Assembly (NCBI RefSeq): GCF_036227325.1
Contig: NZ_CP109467.1
Coordinates: forward strand, 7,750,001-7,814,000
From: Streptomyces sp. NBC_01465
GTDB taxonomy: Bacteria > Actinomycetota > Actinomycetes > Streptomycetales > Streptomycetaceae
Direction of reading: 5' to 3'
Length of the DNA: 64,000 bases
In this document: piece by piece, positions 35,132 to 43,573 of the stretch
Numbering within the stretch: the first letter of the stretch is position 1
Layout of the letters: each line of letters begins with the position of its first letter
Notes under the pieces: model-generated
Database searches by the model: none
What the model saw: the letters and a program-made list of their open reading frames with translations, nothing else
What the model was told of the DNA's origin: nothing
Program-made: the position numbers and the translations under genes

Positions 35132-35172
35132 GGGCCCGCCGGCCGGGGTGTTGGGGTCCGGCCGGCGGGCCC
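35132..35172 (-). terminator. Intrinsic terminator of the phosphoesterase-chitosanase gene
   Basis: A 15-bp perfect GC stem (35132-35146 with 35158-35172) and an 11-nt loop sit 20 bp downstream of the chitosanase stop on the minus strand. The TolB/MFS operon must then start from its own promoter within the short interval to 35110 or by read-through. Confidence 0.8.
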
Positions 35173-35192
35173 GTGAGCAGGAGGTGGGTCAG

Positions 35193-37391
35193 TCAGTCGT
35201 TGATCGTGTACGGGTCGCCGTAGACCTTCCACTGCAGCGGCGGATTCAGGTCGAGATTGCCGTTGTTGAGGAAGACGCGCTGTTCCGTGTCGACGCGGCT
35301 GGTGTCGTCGTGCGCGGCCTCGGTGAGCATGGCCGCCTTGCGGGCGTCGAGGAAGGCGTTGATGTACGCGGTCTCGTTGCCGCCCTGCGCCGGGGTCTTG
35401 GCCTTCTTCATGGCGGTCTTGCGGATCCCGCCGAAGCTGGTCGCGTCGTCGCCGGGGCCGTGCATCACGATGGCGTCGTAGTACGCGAACTGGCCGAGCG
35501 CGCGCAGGCCGTCGGTCTTGGCCTGGCTGACCGCCGGGTCGAAGTACACGCGGTCGCGTTCGTCGTTCTGTGCCTGCTGGAACACCGCGTCCTTGGCCGC
35601 GTTCTGCCAGGCGGACTCGAAGGCCGAGCCGAGACCCGTGTGGGAGGCGCTGCCGTTGACCTTTTCGAGCGCGGGCAGGTACGCGGCCAGGGCGTTGCCC
35701 GGCTTCAGGTCGGTGTAGTGCTTGACGAGGTCGAGCATGTCGCCGGTGCCGGAGCAGAAGCCGATGATCCCGGCGGTGTAGCCGCGGCCGTCACCGATGT
35801 CCTCGATGTAGGCGTACTGGCCCTTCCAGTCCAGTGAGGAGTTCTCCGCGCTGGAGACGAGCTCCATCGCGATCTCCTTCTTGTGCGGGTCGGTCAGGTC
35901 GGCGCCCGAACCGGCGGGGGGAGTTGTGGCGGGTGGGGTCGTCGGGGGAGGTGTGGTGGGCGGGGTGGAACTGTTTCCGTACACCTCGAATTCGTACAGC
36001 GAATAGCCGTACGCCGTGCCGCGCTGCGTGCCGTTCATCCGTACGTAGCGGCCGTGCCCGCTGACCGTCAGGTCGTCGGTGCCGCCGTTGCCGGTGGTCG
36101 TGGAGTACGCCGACGTCCAGGTGGTGCCGTCCGTCGAGGTCTCGATCCTGTACGACTTCCCGTACGCCGACTCCCACTTGAGCTGGACGCGGCCGATCGC
36201 GGTGTCCGCGCCGAGGTCGACCGAGATCCACTGCGGGTCGGAGCCCTCCTTGCTGGCCCAGCGCGTGGTGGCGCTGCCGTCCACGGCCTTCGCGCCGGGG
36301 TAGGAGGTGCTCTCGGTGGAGGAGGTGGTGGTCGGCTTGCCCTGCGCGAGGTTCGTCGCCGCGGGGGGTGGGGTGGTGGGCGGAGGTGTCGTGGGAGGCG
36401 GGGTGGTGGGAGGCGGGGTGGTGCTCACGTCCCAGACGTCGGTGATCGGCTTCGCCGTGGCCGCGCTGCCCAGGGCGGGCAGCCCGTACATGTCCTCCAG
36501 GGTGCGCAGGATCGAGTAGTGGCTGTACTTGGTGGCCGAGGTGGCGCCCTTGCTGACGTTCGCGCCGACGACCATCGTGGCTATCTGGTTGTTGGAGTCG
36601 TCGCCGTCGTTCTCGTCCCAGGTCAGGACGAGCAGGCTGTTGTGGGTCTTGGCCCACTGGATGTAGCCGTCGAAGTTGTTCTTCAGCCAGGTGTCGCCCT
36701 GCTTGACGGTGCCGTCGTGCATGTCGTTGTCGAGGTTCGGCGTCACGAACGACACGTCCGGGAGCTTGCTGTAGTCCGTGGGGAAGCGGCTGTAGCGCAG
36801 GTTGGAGGCGGCGGGGACGTTGGAGAAGTCGACCCAGCCGTTGTGCTTGCGGGCATAGCCGCTGCTTCCGTCGTCGCCGCAGTCCTTCGATCCGTCGGCC
36901 GGGAGGTCCTCGGAGTAGCCGACGAAGGTGTGGCCGCGTGTGAGGAGCTGGTTGGCGAGGTTGTCGTCCTTGAAGTCGTACGGGCATTCGTCGTCGGCGA
37001 TGCCGTGCGTGGAACCTGAGAGGAGCGCCACGTAGTTGCCCTGGCTCGGGTGGGTCGTGCCGTGCATGTTGGAGAACGAAGCGCCTTGTTTGGCAAGGGA
37101 GTTGATATACGGGGCATTGGAGCTGCCGACGACGTCGTCGTAGAACTTGTTCTCCTCCGTCACGACCACGACATGGTCGTACCGGGGGATCCCGTCGGCG
37201 GTCACGGTCACCGGGGACGAAGCGGAGCCCGTGGCGCCGAGGGGGGACGCGATGGCGTTCGCGGTCAGACCCAGCAGGCCCACGGCCACACTCAGTCCGG
37301 CGGCGATGAGAGCGCGCCGGGGGCGCGCGCCACGTCGTGTGTGCGCACTGCGCCGATCGGGCGGGGGCAGGGGAGGGTAGGGAGGCGTCAT
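35193..37391 (-). CDS. Secreted phosphoesterase-discoidin-GH46 chitosanase fusion
   Basis: A 732-residue three-part secreted enzyme. Residues 1-49 are a signal peptide with an arginine-rich n-region. Residues ~70-365 are a phosphoesterase of the acid phosphatase/phospholipase C type (VVVTEENKFYDD, GTTHPSQGNYVALLSG, PNLDNDMHDG, LTWDENDGDD). A TTPPP-repeat linker follows, then an F5/8-type C (discoidin, CBM32-like) domain at ~395-475 and a second TTPP linker. Residues 497-732 are a full GH46 chitosanase, nearly word for word like the Streptomyces N174 enzyme, with catalytic Glu516 (SSAENSS) and Asp534 (EDIGDGRG). The ATG at 37391 has an AAGGAG ribosome binding site; the ORF is open to 37571. 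It should hydrolyse chitosan while also releasing phosphate. Confidence 0.92.
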   Translation of the reverse strand: MTPPYPPLPPPDRRSAHTRRGARPRRALIAAGLSVAVGLLGLTANAIASPLGATGSASSPVTVTADGIPRYDHVVVVTEENKFYDDVVGSSNAPYINSLAKQGASFSNMHGTTHPSQGNYVALLSGSTHGIADDECPYDFKDDNLANQLLTRGHTFVGYSEDLPADGSKDCGDDGSSGYARKHNGWVDFSNVPAASNLRYSRFPTDYSKLPDVSFVTPNLDNDMHDGTVKQGDTWLKNNFDGYIQWAKTHNSLLVLTWDENDGDDSNNQIATMVVGANVSKGATSATKYSHYSILRTLEDMYGLPALGSAATAKPITDVWDVSTTPPPTTPPPTTPPPTTPPPAATNLAQGKPTTTSSTESTSYPGAKAVDGSATTRWASKEGSDPQWISVDLGADTAIGRVQLKWESAYGKSYRIETSTDGTTWTSAYSTTTGNGGTDDLTVSGHGRYVRMNGTQRGTAYGYSLYEFEVYGNSSTPPTTPPPTTPPATTPPAGSGADLTDPHKKEIAMELVSSAENSSLDWKGQYAYIEDIGDGRGYTAGIIGFCSGTGDMLDLVKHYTDLKPGNALAAYLPALEKVNGSASHTGLGSAFESAWQNAAKDAVFQQAQNDERDRVYFDPAVSQAKTDGLRALGQFAYYDAIVMHGPGDDATSFGGIRKTAMKKAKTPAQGGNETAYINAFLDARKAAMLTEAAHDDTSRVDTEQRVFLNNGNLDLNPPLQWKVYGDPYTIND

Positions 37392-37629
37392 GCTGATCTC
37401 CTTGAACAGGCGTGGGGGAGTGCTGTCGGTGCGATGGACCTGAGCAGCGCCTGGGCGACAGCCGGCAGCGCGGCGATCCGGCACGTGTGTGGTCATCAAC
37501 GCGCGCGGGACGAGCTGCACTTGGGCGTCAGGCATGGCGGAATACGACCGCGGCGGCCGGGTCAGCTGCATGCCCCGATGCAGGTGAGCGCGTCAGGTTG
37601 GGAACCTCCGCGCCGAGCCGTTGACGGGA

Positions 37630-37659
37630 TTTCTACGCGTTCTGGTGAGGTCATGTCAA
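37630..37659 (-). promoter_or_regulatory. Sigma-70-like promoter of the chitosanase gene
   Basis: Read on the minus strand, TTGACA (37654-37659) and TAGAAA (37630-37635) are separated by 18 bp. The -35 is a consensus match. Transcription would start near 37622, leaving a leader of about 230 nt before the ATG at 37391. Confidence 0.6.
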
Positions 37660-37663
37660 GACA

Positions 37664-37688
37664 GGAAACTTAACTAACAAATATTTCC
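37664..37688. promoter_or_regulatory. Inverted repeat upstream of the chitosanase promoter (CsnR-like)
   Basis: GGAAA (37664-37668) and TTTCC (37684-37688) flank 15 A/T-rich bases, in contrast to the GC-rich surroundings. The repeat lies 4 bp upstream of the -35 box. Streptomyces GH46 genes are known to be repressed by the ROK protein CsnR at a palindromic promoter element of similar look; assignment to CsnR is inference. Confidence 0.5.
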
Positions 37689-37966
37689 CGAAGGAATCGA
37701 GGCGCCCGTACGCGATCTATGCCTCCGCCGGAGGGTGGCCCTCCGCGGCCACCGGAGGCCTCGAAACCGCACCCGCTCTCTAGTCCTCGGGCACCCGTAC
37801 GAACCCTCATACCAGAGCGGGATGGTGAGCGTACAAGTTTGTCAACTGCGCATCGAGCGTGAGCGGTTGACGACTACTGTGTGTGGCTGCTGATCAACGC
37901 GCGGCCACATCGACCCTGTTGGGCCCGTGTTGATGAGCCATGGGTTCCCACGTACCGAGGACGCTG

Positions 37967-39709
37967 ATGTCTCATCTTCGCGCACCCGCCGCGCGGACGG
38001 ACCGCCCTGAAGGCGGCCGGCACGGCCGGCCGGGCACCCGTCCCGCGCCCACGCCGGGGCGGACCGCATCCCCGCCCGGCCCGGGCGGTGGCCGCCCCCG
38101 GTCCGCGCCCCCGGGACTGGAGGCCCGCATACGGCCCCAGTTCCTGCGCACCGCGATACTGCCGACCGTGGTCGCCGCCCTGAGCGGTGCGGCAGCCGTC
38201 GTCTACACGATCCACGCCGGACACGTCCATCCCTCGGCGGCGTTACGCGGAGCGCTCACCGGATTCGCGGTGCTCGCCGTCGCCGCCATCGCCTCTGCCG
38301 CGCTCGGCGCCGACCGCATCGCCCGGTCCGTACTGAGCCGGTGCAACGCGCTGCGCCGTACCAGCGCGCGCTCCCAGGCGGATCTGCGGGCGGTCGTCGA
38401 CCAGTTGAGACGCGGTGAAGGGCCGCCCGTACGACGAACCCAGCCGCCGAACACCACCCATGGCGACGCCTTCGACCTGCTCGCCCAGGAGCTGGGCCGG
38501 GCGCACGAGGTCGCCGTCGCCACGGTGGTCCAGGCCGCACAGCTCTCCAGCAGCGCGGGCGACGAACAGAAGGTGGAGGTCTTCGTCAATCTCGCGCGCC
38601 GCCTGCAGTCCCTCGTGCACCGGGAGATCCAGCTCCTCGACGAACTGGAGAACCAGGTAGAGGACCCGGAGCTCCTCAAGGGGCTCTTCCACGTCGACCA
38701 CCTGGCGACCCGGATCCGCAGGCACGCCGAGAACCTCGCCGTCCTCGGCGGTGCGATCTCCCGGCGGCAGTGGTCCAACCCGGTCTCCATGACCGAGGTG
38801 CTGCGCTCCGCCATCGCCGAGGTCGAGCAGTACCCGCGCGTGAAACTCGTGCCGCCGATCGACGGCACCCTGCGCGGCCACGCCGTCGCCGACGTCATCC
38901 ACCTGCTGGCCGAACTGGTCGAGAACGCCACGGTGTTCTCCGCGCCGCACACCCAGGTGCTGCTGCGCGCCCAGCACGTCACGTCGGGACTCGCCGTCGA
39001 GGTCGAGGACCGGGGCCTCGGCATGTCCGTCACCGAGACCAACAAGATGAACGCGCTGCTGGCCGACCCCGACCAGGTCAACGTCGGGCATCTGCTGCAG
39101 GACGGGCGGATCGGCCTGTACGTCGTCTCCGCGCTGGCCCGCAGACACGGCATCTCGGTCCGGCTGCAGACCAACATCTACGGCGGGGTGCAGGCGGTCC
39201 TGATCCTGCCCGCGGGTCTGCTCGGCACCGACCAGGAGGGGCTGTCGCACTCCGCGGGGGCCGCCCCCGTCGCACCGGCACCCCCCATTCCGGCACAGGC
39301 GCCGCCGCCCGCGCAGCCCGACCCGCTGCCCGAACCGGTCCCGGTCCATGCACCGGACCCCCTCTCCACGGCTCTTCCCGTACGCGACACCCAGGGCGAG
39401 CGCCCCAATCCGGCGGCAGCGCTCCCGGGCGTGCACCACGGTCCGCGCCCGGACCACGACACCACCGAGACGGTCAGGGCCGCGCCGCACCTGCCGACCG
39501 GGCACCGTCCGGTGCTGCCCAGGCGGCGGAGCCAGGAGCACCTGGTCCCGCAGCTCAAGGAGGTGCCCGTCCCCCGCAGGGACGACGAGCACCCCGAGGC
39601 GCACGACCCGGGACTGATGGCGGCCTTCCAGCGGGGCATCTCGCTGGCCGAGGCAGAGCCCGACGTGCGGCCGGATCCGTCGCTCGACAATGACACCTTC
39701 AAGGAGTAA
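37967..39709 (+). CDS. cvnA: CvnA, conservon sensor-kinase-like protein
   Basis: A 580-residue membrane protein with a disordered Pro/Arg-rich N-terminus, two transmembrane helices (AILPTVVAALSGAAAVVYTI and ALTGFAVLAVAAIASAALGA), a helical region, and a histidine-kinase-type ATPase domain with N-box ELVENATVF, G1 box EDRGLGMS and G2 region GRIGLYVVSALARRHG. A Pro-rich tail of about 150 residues ends the protein. It heads the cvnABCD set, the actinomycete conservon that resembles a G-protein-coupled sensor. The ATG at 37967 has a GAGG ribosome binding site; the ATG at 37940 is an alternative. Confidence 0.92.
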   Translation: MSHLRAPAARTDRPEGGRHGRPGTRPAPTPGRTASPPGPGGGRPRSAPPGLEARIRPQFLRTAILPTVVAALSGAAAVVYTIHAGHVHPSAALRGALTGFAVLAVAAIASAALGADRIARSVLSRCNALRRTSARSQADLRAVVDQLRRGEGPPVRRTQPPNTTHGDAFDLLAQELGRAHEVAVATVVQAAQLSSSAGDEQKVEVFVNLARRLQSLVHREIQLLDELENQVEDPELLKGLFHVDHLATRIRRHAENLAVLGGAISRRQWSNPVSMTEVLRSAIAEVEQYPRVKLVPPIDGTLRGHAVADVIHLLAELVENATVFSAPHTQVLLRAQHVTSGLAVEVEDRGLGMSVTETNKMNALLADPDQVNVGHLLQDGRIGLYVVSALARRHGISVRLQTNIYGGVQAVLILPAGLLGTDQEGLSHSAGAAPVAPAPPIPAQAPPPAQPDPLPEPVPVHAPDPLSTALPVRDTQGERPNPAAALPGVHHGPRPDHDTTETVRAAPHLPTGHRPVLPRRRSQEHLVPQLKEVPVPRRDDEHPEAHDPGLMAAFQRGISLAEAEPDVRPDPSLDNDTFKE

Positions 39710-40150
39710 ATGACCATGGCGAGTGATGTGCCGACCGGCCACGTGTCCGACCTCGACTGGCTGTTGAGCGGACTGGTCCAGCGCGTCCCGTTCACCCGCA
39801 GCGCGGTCCTGCTCTCCGCCGACGGACTGGTGAAGTCCGTCCACGGACTCGACGCCGACAGCGCCGACCACATGGCGGCGCTCGCCTCCGGCCTGTACTC
39901 GCTGGGCCGCAGCGCGGGGGTCCGCTTCGGCGACGGCGGCGACGTACGGCAGGTGGTCGTGGAGCTCGACACCACGCTGCTCTTCGTCTCGACCGCGGGC
40001 TCGGGCACCTGTCTGGCCGTACTGGCCGGACGCGAGGCGGACGCGGCGGTGCTCGGCTACGAGATGGCGATGCTGGTCAAGAGCGTACGGCCGTACCTGG
40101 TGACGCACGCCCGGAAACGGGCCGAGGCGTCCAGCGCCACGGGGCGCTGA
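39710..40150 (+). CDS. cvnB: CvnB, roadblock/LC7-domain protein
   Basis: A 146-residue roadblock/LC7 (MglB-like) protein: DLDWLLSGLVQRVPFTRSAVLLSADGL, then VVVELDTTLLFVSTAGSGTCLAVLAG. Such proteins act as partners or activators of small Ras-like GTPases, here CvnD. It starts directly after the cvnA stop, with the AAGGAG ribosome binding site inside the cvnA end. A second ATG at 39716 is possible. The gene order A-B-C-D is that of all Streptomyces conservons. Confidence 0.93.
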   Translation: MTMASDVPTGHVSDLDWLLSGLVQRVPFTRSAVLLSADGLVKSVHGLDADSADHMAALASGLYSLGRSAGVRFGDGGDVRQVVVELDTTLLFVSTAGSGTCLAVLAGREADAAVLGYEMAMLVKSVRPYLVTHARKRAEASSATGR

Positions 40151-40152
40151 CC

Positions 40153-40527
40153 GTGCCGCTCCCGCAGGAGGGGCCGTGGCTCGACGACGCGGCGGGCCGG
40201 CTGATCCGTCCGTACGCCGTGAGCAACGGCCGGACCCGGCCCACCGCCGCGCTCGACCTGCTGACCCTGGTCAGGGCCACCGGGACGTCGCCCCCTGCCC
40301 ACCTCGGGCTCGAACACACCCAGGCGCTGGGCCTGTGCGGACTCCAGTCCACCTCCGTGGCGGAGATCGCGGCGCATCTGCGGCTGCCCGCCGTGGTCGC
40401 CAAAGTGCTCCTCTCCGACCTGATGGAATGCGGCGCGGTCACCACCCGCGCCCCCCGATTCGACGAAGACCCCACCGACCTTTCCTTGCTGGAGGCAGTG
40501 CTCGATGGCCTACGACGACGGCTCTGA
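40153..40527 (+). CDS. cvnC: CvnC, DUF742 protein
   Basis: A 124-residue DUF742 protein with a winged-helix-like layout: DDAAGRLIRPYAVSNGRTRPTA at the start, then LGLEHTQALGLCGLQSTSVAEIAAHLRLPAVVAKVLLSDLMECGAV. DUF742 proteins are the third member of conservons and may bind the sensor. The start is a GTG at 40153, 2 bp after the cvnB stop. The 3' end overlaps cvnD by 23 bp. Confidence 0.92.
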   Translation: MPLPQEGPWLDDAAGRLIRPYAVSNGRTRPTAALDLLTLVRATGTSPPAHLGLEHTQALGLCGLQSTSVAEIAAHLRLPAVVAKVLLSDLMECGAVTTRAPRFDEDPTDLSLLEAVLDGLRRRL

Positions 40528-41101
40528 TCTCTTCCCCACCGCACTGAAGATCCTGGTCGCAGGCGGTTTCGGGGTCGGCAAGACCACCTTTGTGGGAGCG
40601 GTCAGCGAGATTTCACCGCTCAGTACGGAGGAGATGCTCACCGAGGCCGGTGAGGGGACCGACGATCTGGACGGTGTCGAGTCCAAGACCACCACGACCG
40701 TGGCCCTGGACTTCGGCCGGATCACGCTCAGTCCCGACCATGTGCTGTACCTCTTCGGCACACCGGGCCAGGAGCGCTTCTGGTTCATGTGGGACGAACT
40801 CTCCGCCGGCGCGCTCGGCGCCGTGGTCCTCGCCGACACCCGGCGGCTCGTGGACTGCTTCGGGGCGATCGACTTCTTCGAGCAGCGCGGCCTCGGATTC
40901 GTCATCGCCGTCAATGAGTTCGACGGCGCCTACCGCTACGAGCCGGAGGAGGTGCGGGCCGCGCTCGACCTCAAACCGGACGTGCCCGTGCTGCTGTGCG
41001 ACGCCCGGATCGCCAGCTCGGGCATCCGGGCCCTGGTCACGCTCGTGCAGCATCTGCTCGCCACCACGCCGGCCACGGACGACCAGGGAGCACTCTCGTG
41101 A
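40505..41101 (+). CDS. cvnD: CvnD, small Ras-like GTP-binding protein
   Basis: A 198-residue GTPase of the conservon family. The P-loop is GGFGVGKT at residues 20-27, the G3 box is FGTPGQERFWF, the G4 box reads NEFD in place of the usual NKxD, and the G5 region is CDAR. It should switch between GDP and GTP in response to CvnA, with CvnB as partner. It overlaps cvnC by 23 bp and the GAF gene by 4 bp, so all five genes are coupled. Confidence 0.94.
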   Translation: MAYDDGSDLFPTALKILVAGGFGVGKTTFVGAVSEISPLSTEEMLTEAGEGTDDLDGVESKTTTTVALDFGRITLSPDHVLYLFGTPGQERFWFMWDELSAGALGAVVLADTRRLVDCFGAIDFFEQRGLGFVIAVNEFDGAYRYEPEEVRAALDLKPDVPVLLCDARIASSGIRALVTLVQHLLATTPATDDQGALS

Positions 41102-41667
41102 CGTACAACCCGACCGACCGCATGCTGGTGACCCCCGTCGACCGCGAAGCCCCGGAACGGGTGCGGAGACTGCGCCAACTCGGCATAGGGGAGCGCCCGG
41201 ACGCGGGTTTCGACGACTTCGCGCGGCGGCTGGCGGAGGCCACGTCGGCCCCGTACGGGATGGTCAACTTCATTGACGAGAACCGGCAGTTCTTCGCGGG
41301 GCTGCACACCCCGAGCGGCTCCCACGTCGGCACCGACCTGACCAAGGTGGCCGCCGCGGGAGTGATCGGCCGGATCCTCGCGCGCGACCACGGCTACTGC
41401 CCGCACGTGGTCGCCCGGCGGAAGGCGCTGGTCCTCGAGGACGTCTGCGACTACCCGCGGTTCGCGGGCAATCCGGTGGTCGACGAGATCGGCATCCGCT
41501 CCTACATGGGGGCGCCGCTCATCGACCGTACGGGGATCGTGATCGGCACGATCTGTGTCGCGGACATCGAGCCCAGGGCGTGGGGGAGGGCCGGGCTCGA
41601 CACCATCAAGGCCATGGCGGCGGAACTCCTGGAGACGATCCACCGCCGGGAGGACGGCTTCTACTGA
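41098..41667 (+). CDS. GAF-domain protein attached to the conservon
   Basis: A 189-residue protein consisting of one GAF domain: FDDFARRLAEATSAPYGMVNFIDENRQFFAGLHTP, then YMGAPLIDRTGIVIGTICVADIEPR. GAF domains bind small ligands, haem or cofactors. Conserved cysteines could be redox-active (GYCPHVV, EDVCDYPRF, GTICVAD). The GTG overlaps the cvnD stop (GTGA). In some Streptomyces conservons the fifth gene is a cytochrome P450; here a GAF protein takes that place, a likely input sensor or output partner. Confidence 0.88.
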   Translation: MTYNPTDRMLVTPVDREAPERVRRLRQLGIGERPDAGFDDFARRLAEATSAPYGMVNFIDENRQFFAGLHTPSGSHVGTDLTKVAAAGVIGRILARDHGYCPHVVARRKALVLEDVCDYPRFAGNPVVDEIGIRSYMGAPLIDRTGIVIGTICVADIEPRAWGRAGLDTIKAMAAELLETIHRREDGFY

Positions 41668-41677
41668 GTCGGCGGGG

Positions 41678-43555
41678 TCAGACGCTCACCACGGTGCCGT
41701 CCGGGAACTCCAGCCGGACGCACCCGTCGGTCACCTCCACGGCGATCGATTCGCGCAGCGCCTGCGGGTGGACCGTGTCGCGCGAGAGCGCGATCAGTGA
41801 GACGTGGACGCTCCGGCCGCCGGGGTGCGCCGCGGTCTGGGCGTACGGCGTCGCGGACTGCGGTCCGTACGCATTGGCCTGTACGTCGCGCGCGACCGCC
41901 GTGTCCTGCCAGCCGTGCAGCGCCACGATCGCGCTGGTCAGACCGTCGGCCGTACGGGCAAGAGCCCAGCCGGGGCCGGATTCGGCGACGGGGCGCTCGG
42001 CGGACGCCACCGCGAAGCCGCCCTCGCGGACGGTCGCGCCCTCCTGAGCGTCGACGCGGTGCACGCGGATCTCCCACGGACCGTGCAGCACGCTGGTCGT
42101 CTCGACCCGGCAGCCCTGGGTCTCGTCCTCGTACCAGGACGATGCGGTACGTCCCTCGCAGGCGACCGGGTGGATACGGCGGCGGCGCGAGGGCGTGCCG
42201 TCGGGGGAGAGGACCGCGAGATGGCTGTCGACGGTCCGGGAGACGGCGTGCGGGGCGGCGTCGGGTGCGGTCGCCGAGGAGTAGGCGAGCTTGGTGTAGT
42301 GCGGGTCGTCGTTGCCCGGGCCGTCGGGCGGATTGTGGTCGCTGCCGTGGTTGACCAGGCGGACGATGCCGTCGTCGCGCGTCCCGTGCAGCAGCCAGCC
42401 GGGGGCGGGCAGGGCCGTGTACTGGTCGGACTCCTCGATGGGAAGGGCCTGTTCGCGTGCGGTCCAGGTGGGGTGGTCGGCGGGGAGCAGCAGGCCGAGG
42501 AAGCCCTTGGACGCCCAGTAGGGGGATGCGGGTCCCGAGTACGGCTGGGTGGTGGGCAGGAAGGTGTCGTACCAGCCGAGGGTGAGCAGCCCGCGCTCGT
42601 CGGGGACGCCTCGCTCGGCGAAGTGGCGCATGGTGCCGGAGGCGAGGCGGCGGGTGCGGCCCGGGGGGAGCGGGGTGCAGTCGGCGAGCGCGCCCATCCA
42701 GACGGGGGCGAGGGCGGCGTAGCGGTAGGTGAGCGAGCGGCCCTGGTGGACGGGGGAGCCGTCGGTGGAGAAGAAGTGCTGGTAGCCGCCGAGGAATTGG
42801 GAGAGGCGGTCGCGGTAGACCTTGGTGCGGCCGCTCTCGGGGTCCTCGCCGGCGATGCGTGACCAGAGCAGCGGGTAGAGGTGGAGCGCCCAGCCGACGT
42901 AGTAGTCGAAATTGCGTCCGTCGCCGTCGGTGTACCAGCCGTCGCCGACGTACCAGTCCTCGATGCGGTCCAGGCCGCCGTCGATGTCGGACTGGCTGAA
43001 GGGAGCGCCGACGGAGGCGAGGAACTGTTCCGAAACGACCTGGAAGAGCCGCCAGTTGTTGTCCCAGGTGCGGTTTCCGACGAAGCCGGAGAACCAGTCG
43101 ACGACCCGCTCCTGGACCTTGGTGTCGAGCTTGTCCCAGATCCAGGGGCGGGTCTCGTGCAGGCCGACCGCGATGGACGCCGCCTCGACCATCTGCTGCG
43201 AGCACTCGGTGAGGCGCGGCCAGGCTTCGCGGGAGTCCGGGTCGGTGCCCGTTGTCAGGCCCTGCGCGTAGCGTTCGATCAACAGCGGGTCCACCTCGCC
43301 GTGGGCCCCCGCTATGCGGAAGGCGGCGAGCAGGAATGACCGTGCGTACCCTTCGAGACCGTCCGACACCAGCCCCGACCAACTGCCGCGCCCGGGCAGC
43401 CGGTACTGCGCGAATCCCGGCGTCGCGTACGGCACGAGCGAGTCCAGGAGATGGTCGGCGAGGACCTCCCAGTGGGCGCGGGTCCAGCCGGTGCGCGAGG
43501 AGAGCAGACGGTCGGTCGGGGGGAGGTGAAGGAAGGGCGGGGTCATTCGGGTCAT
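41678..43555 (-). CDS. DUF2264 protein of the utilisation locus
   Basis: A 625-residue cytoplasmic protein of the DUF2264 family: DGLEGYARSFLLAAFRIAG, NNWRLFQVVSEQFLASVGAP, WYVGDGWYTDGDGRNFDYYVGWALHLYP and SPYWASKGFLGLLLP. The N-terminal part looks like an alpha/alpha-barrel as in polysaccharide lyases and unsaturated glycuronyl hydrolases. Members commonly sit in polysaccharide utilisation clusters, but a catalytic role is inference. It is the last gene of a minus-strand operon with two M60 peptidases (18-bp gap) and converges on the conservon. Confidence 0.82.
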   Translation of the reverse strand: MTRMTPPFLHLPPTDRLLSSRTGWTRAHWEVLADHLLDSLVPYATPGFAQYRLPGRGSWSGLVSDGLEGYARSFLLAAFRIAGAHGEVDPLLIERYAQGLTTGTDPDSREAWPRLTECSQQMVEAASIAVGLHETRPWIWDKLDTKVQERVVDWFSGFVGNRTWDNNWRLFQVVSEQFLASVGAPFSQSDIDGGLDRIEDWYVGDGWYTDGDGRNFDYYVGWALHLYPLLWSRIAGEDPESGRTKVYRDRLSQFLGGYQHFFSTDGSPVHQGRSLTYRYAALAPVWMGALADCTPLPPGRTRRLASGTMRHFAERGVPDERGLLTLGWYDTFLPTTQPYSGPASPYWASKGFLGLLLPADHPTWTAREQALPIEESDQYTALPAPGWLLHGTRDDGIVRLVNHGSDHNPPDGPGNDDPHYTKLAYSSATAPDAAPHAVSRTVDSHLAVLSPDGTPSRRRRIHPVACEGRTASSWYEDETQGCRVETTSVLHGPWEIRVHRVDAQEGATVREGGFAVASAERPVAESGPGWALARTADGLTSAIVALHGWQDTAVARDVQANAYGPQSATPYAQTAAHPGGRSVHVSLIALSRDTVHPQALRESIAVEVTDGCVRLEFPDGTVVSV

Positions 43556-43573
43556 GCTCCTGAGCTGAGGAAT

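Larger units (their letters stand above)
37392..37966. other. 575-bp divergent intergenic region, chitosanase/cvnA
   Basis: No gene is supported. Positions 37392-37625 would be a long 5' leader of the chitosanase mRNA if the promoter below is right. The middle holds that promoter and an inverted repeat. Nested GC-rich repeats lie at 37721-37759: the outer stem is 37721-37727 with 37753-37759, with a smaller stem around 37730-37744. A weak plus-strand promoter candidate for cvnA is TTGACG (37867-37872) with TGATCA (37891-37896). Confidence 0.5.

Noticed and set aside
36310..36430. Short tandem repeats near 36370-36420 and 35930-35965 considered as a possible CRISPR or minisatellite
   Set aside because: They are the TTPPP codon repeats of the linkers in the chitosanase fusion, in frame and without spacers.
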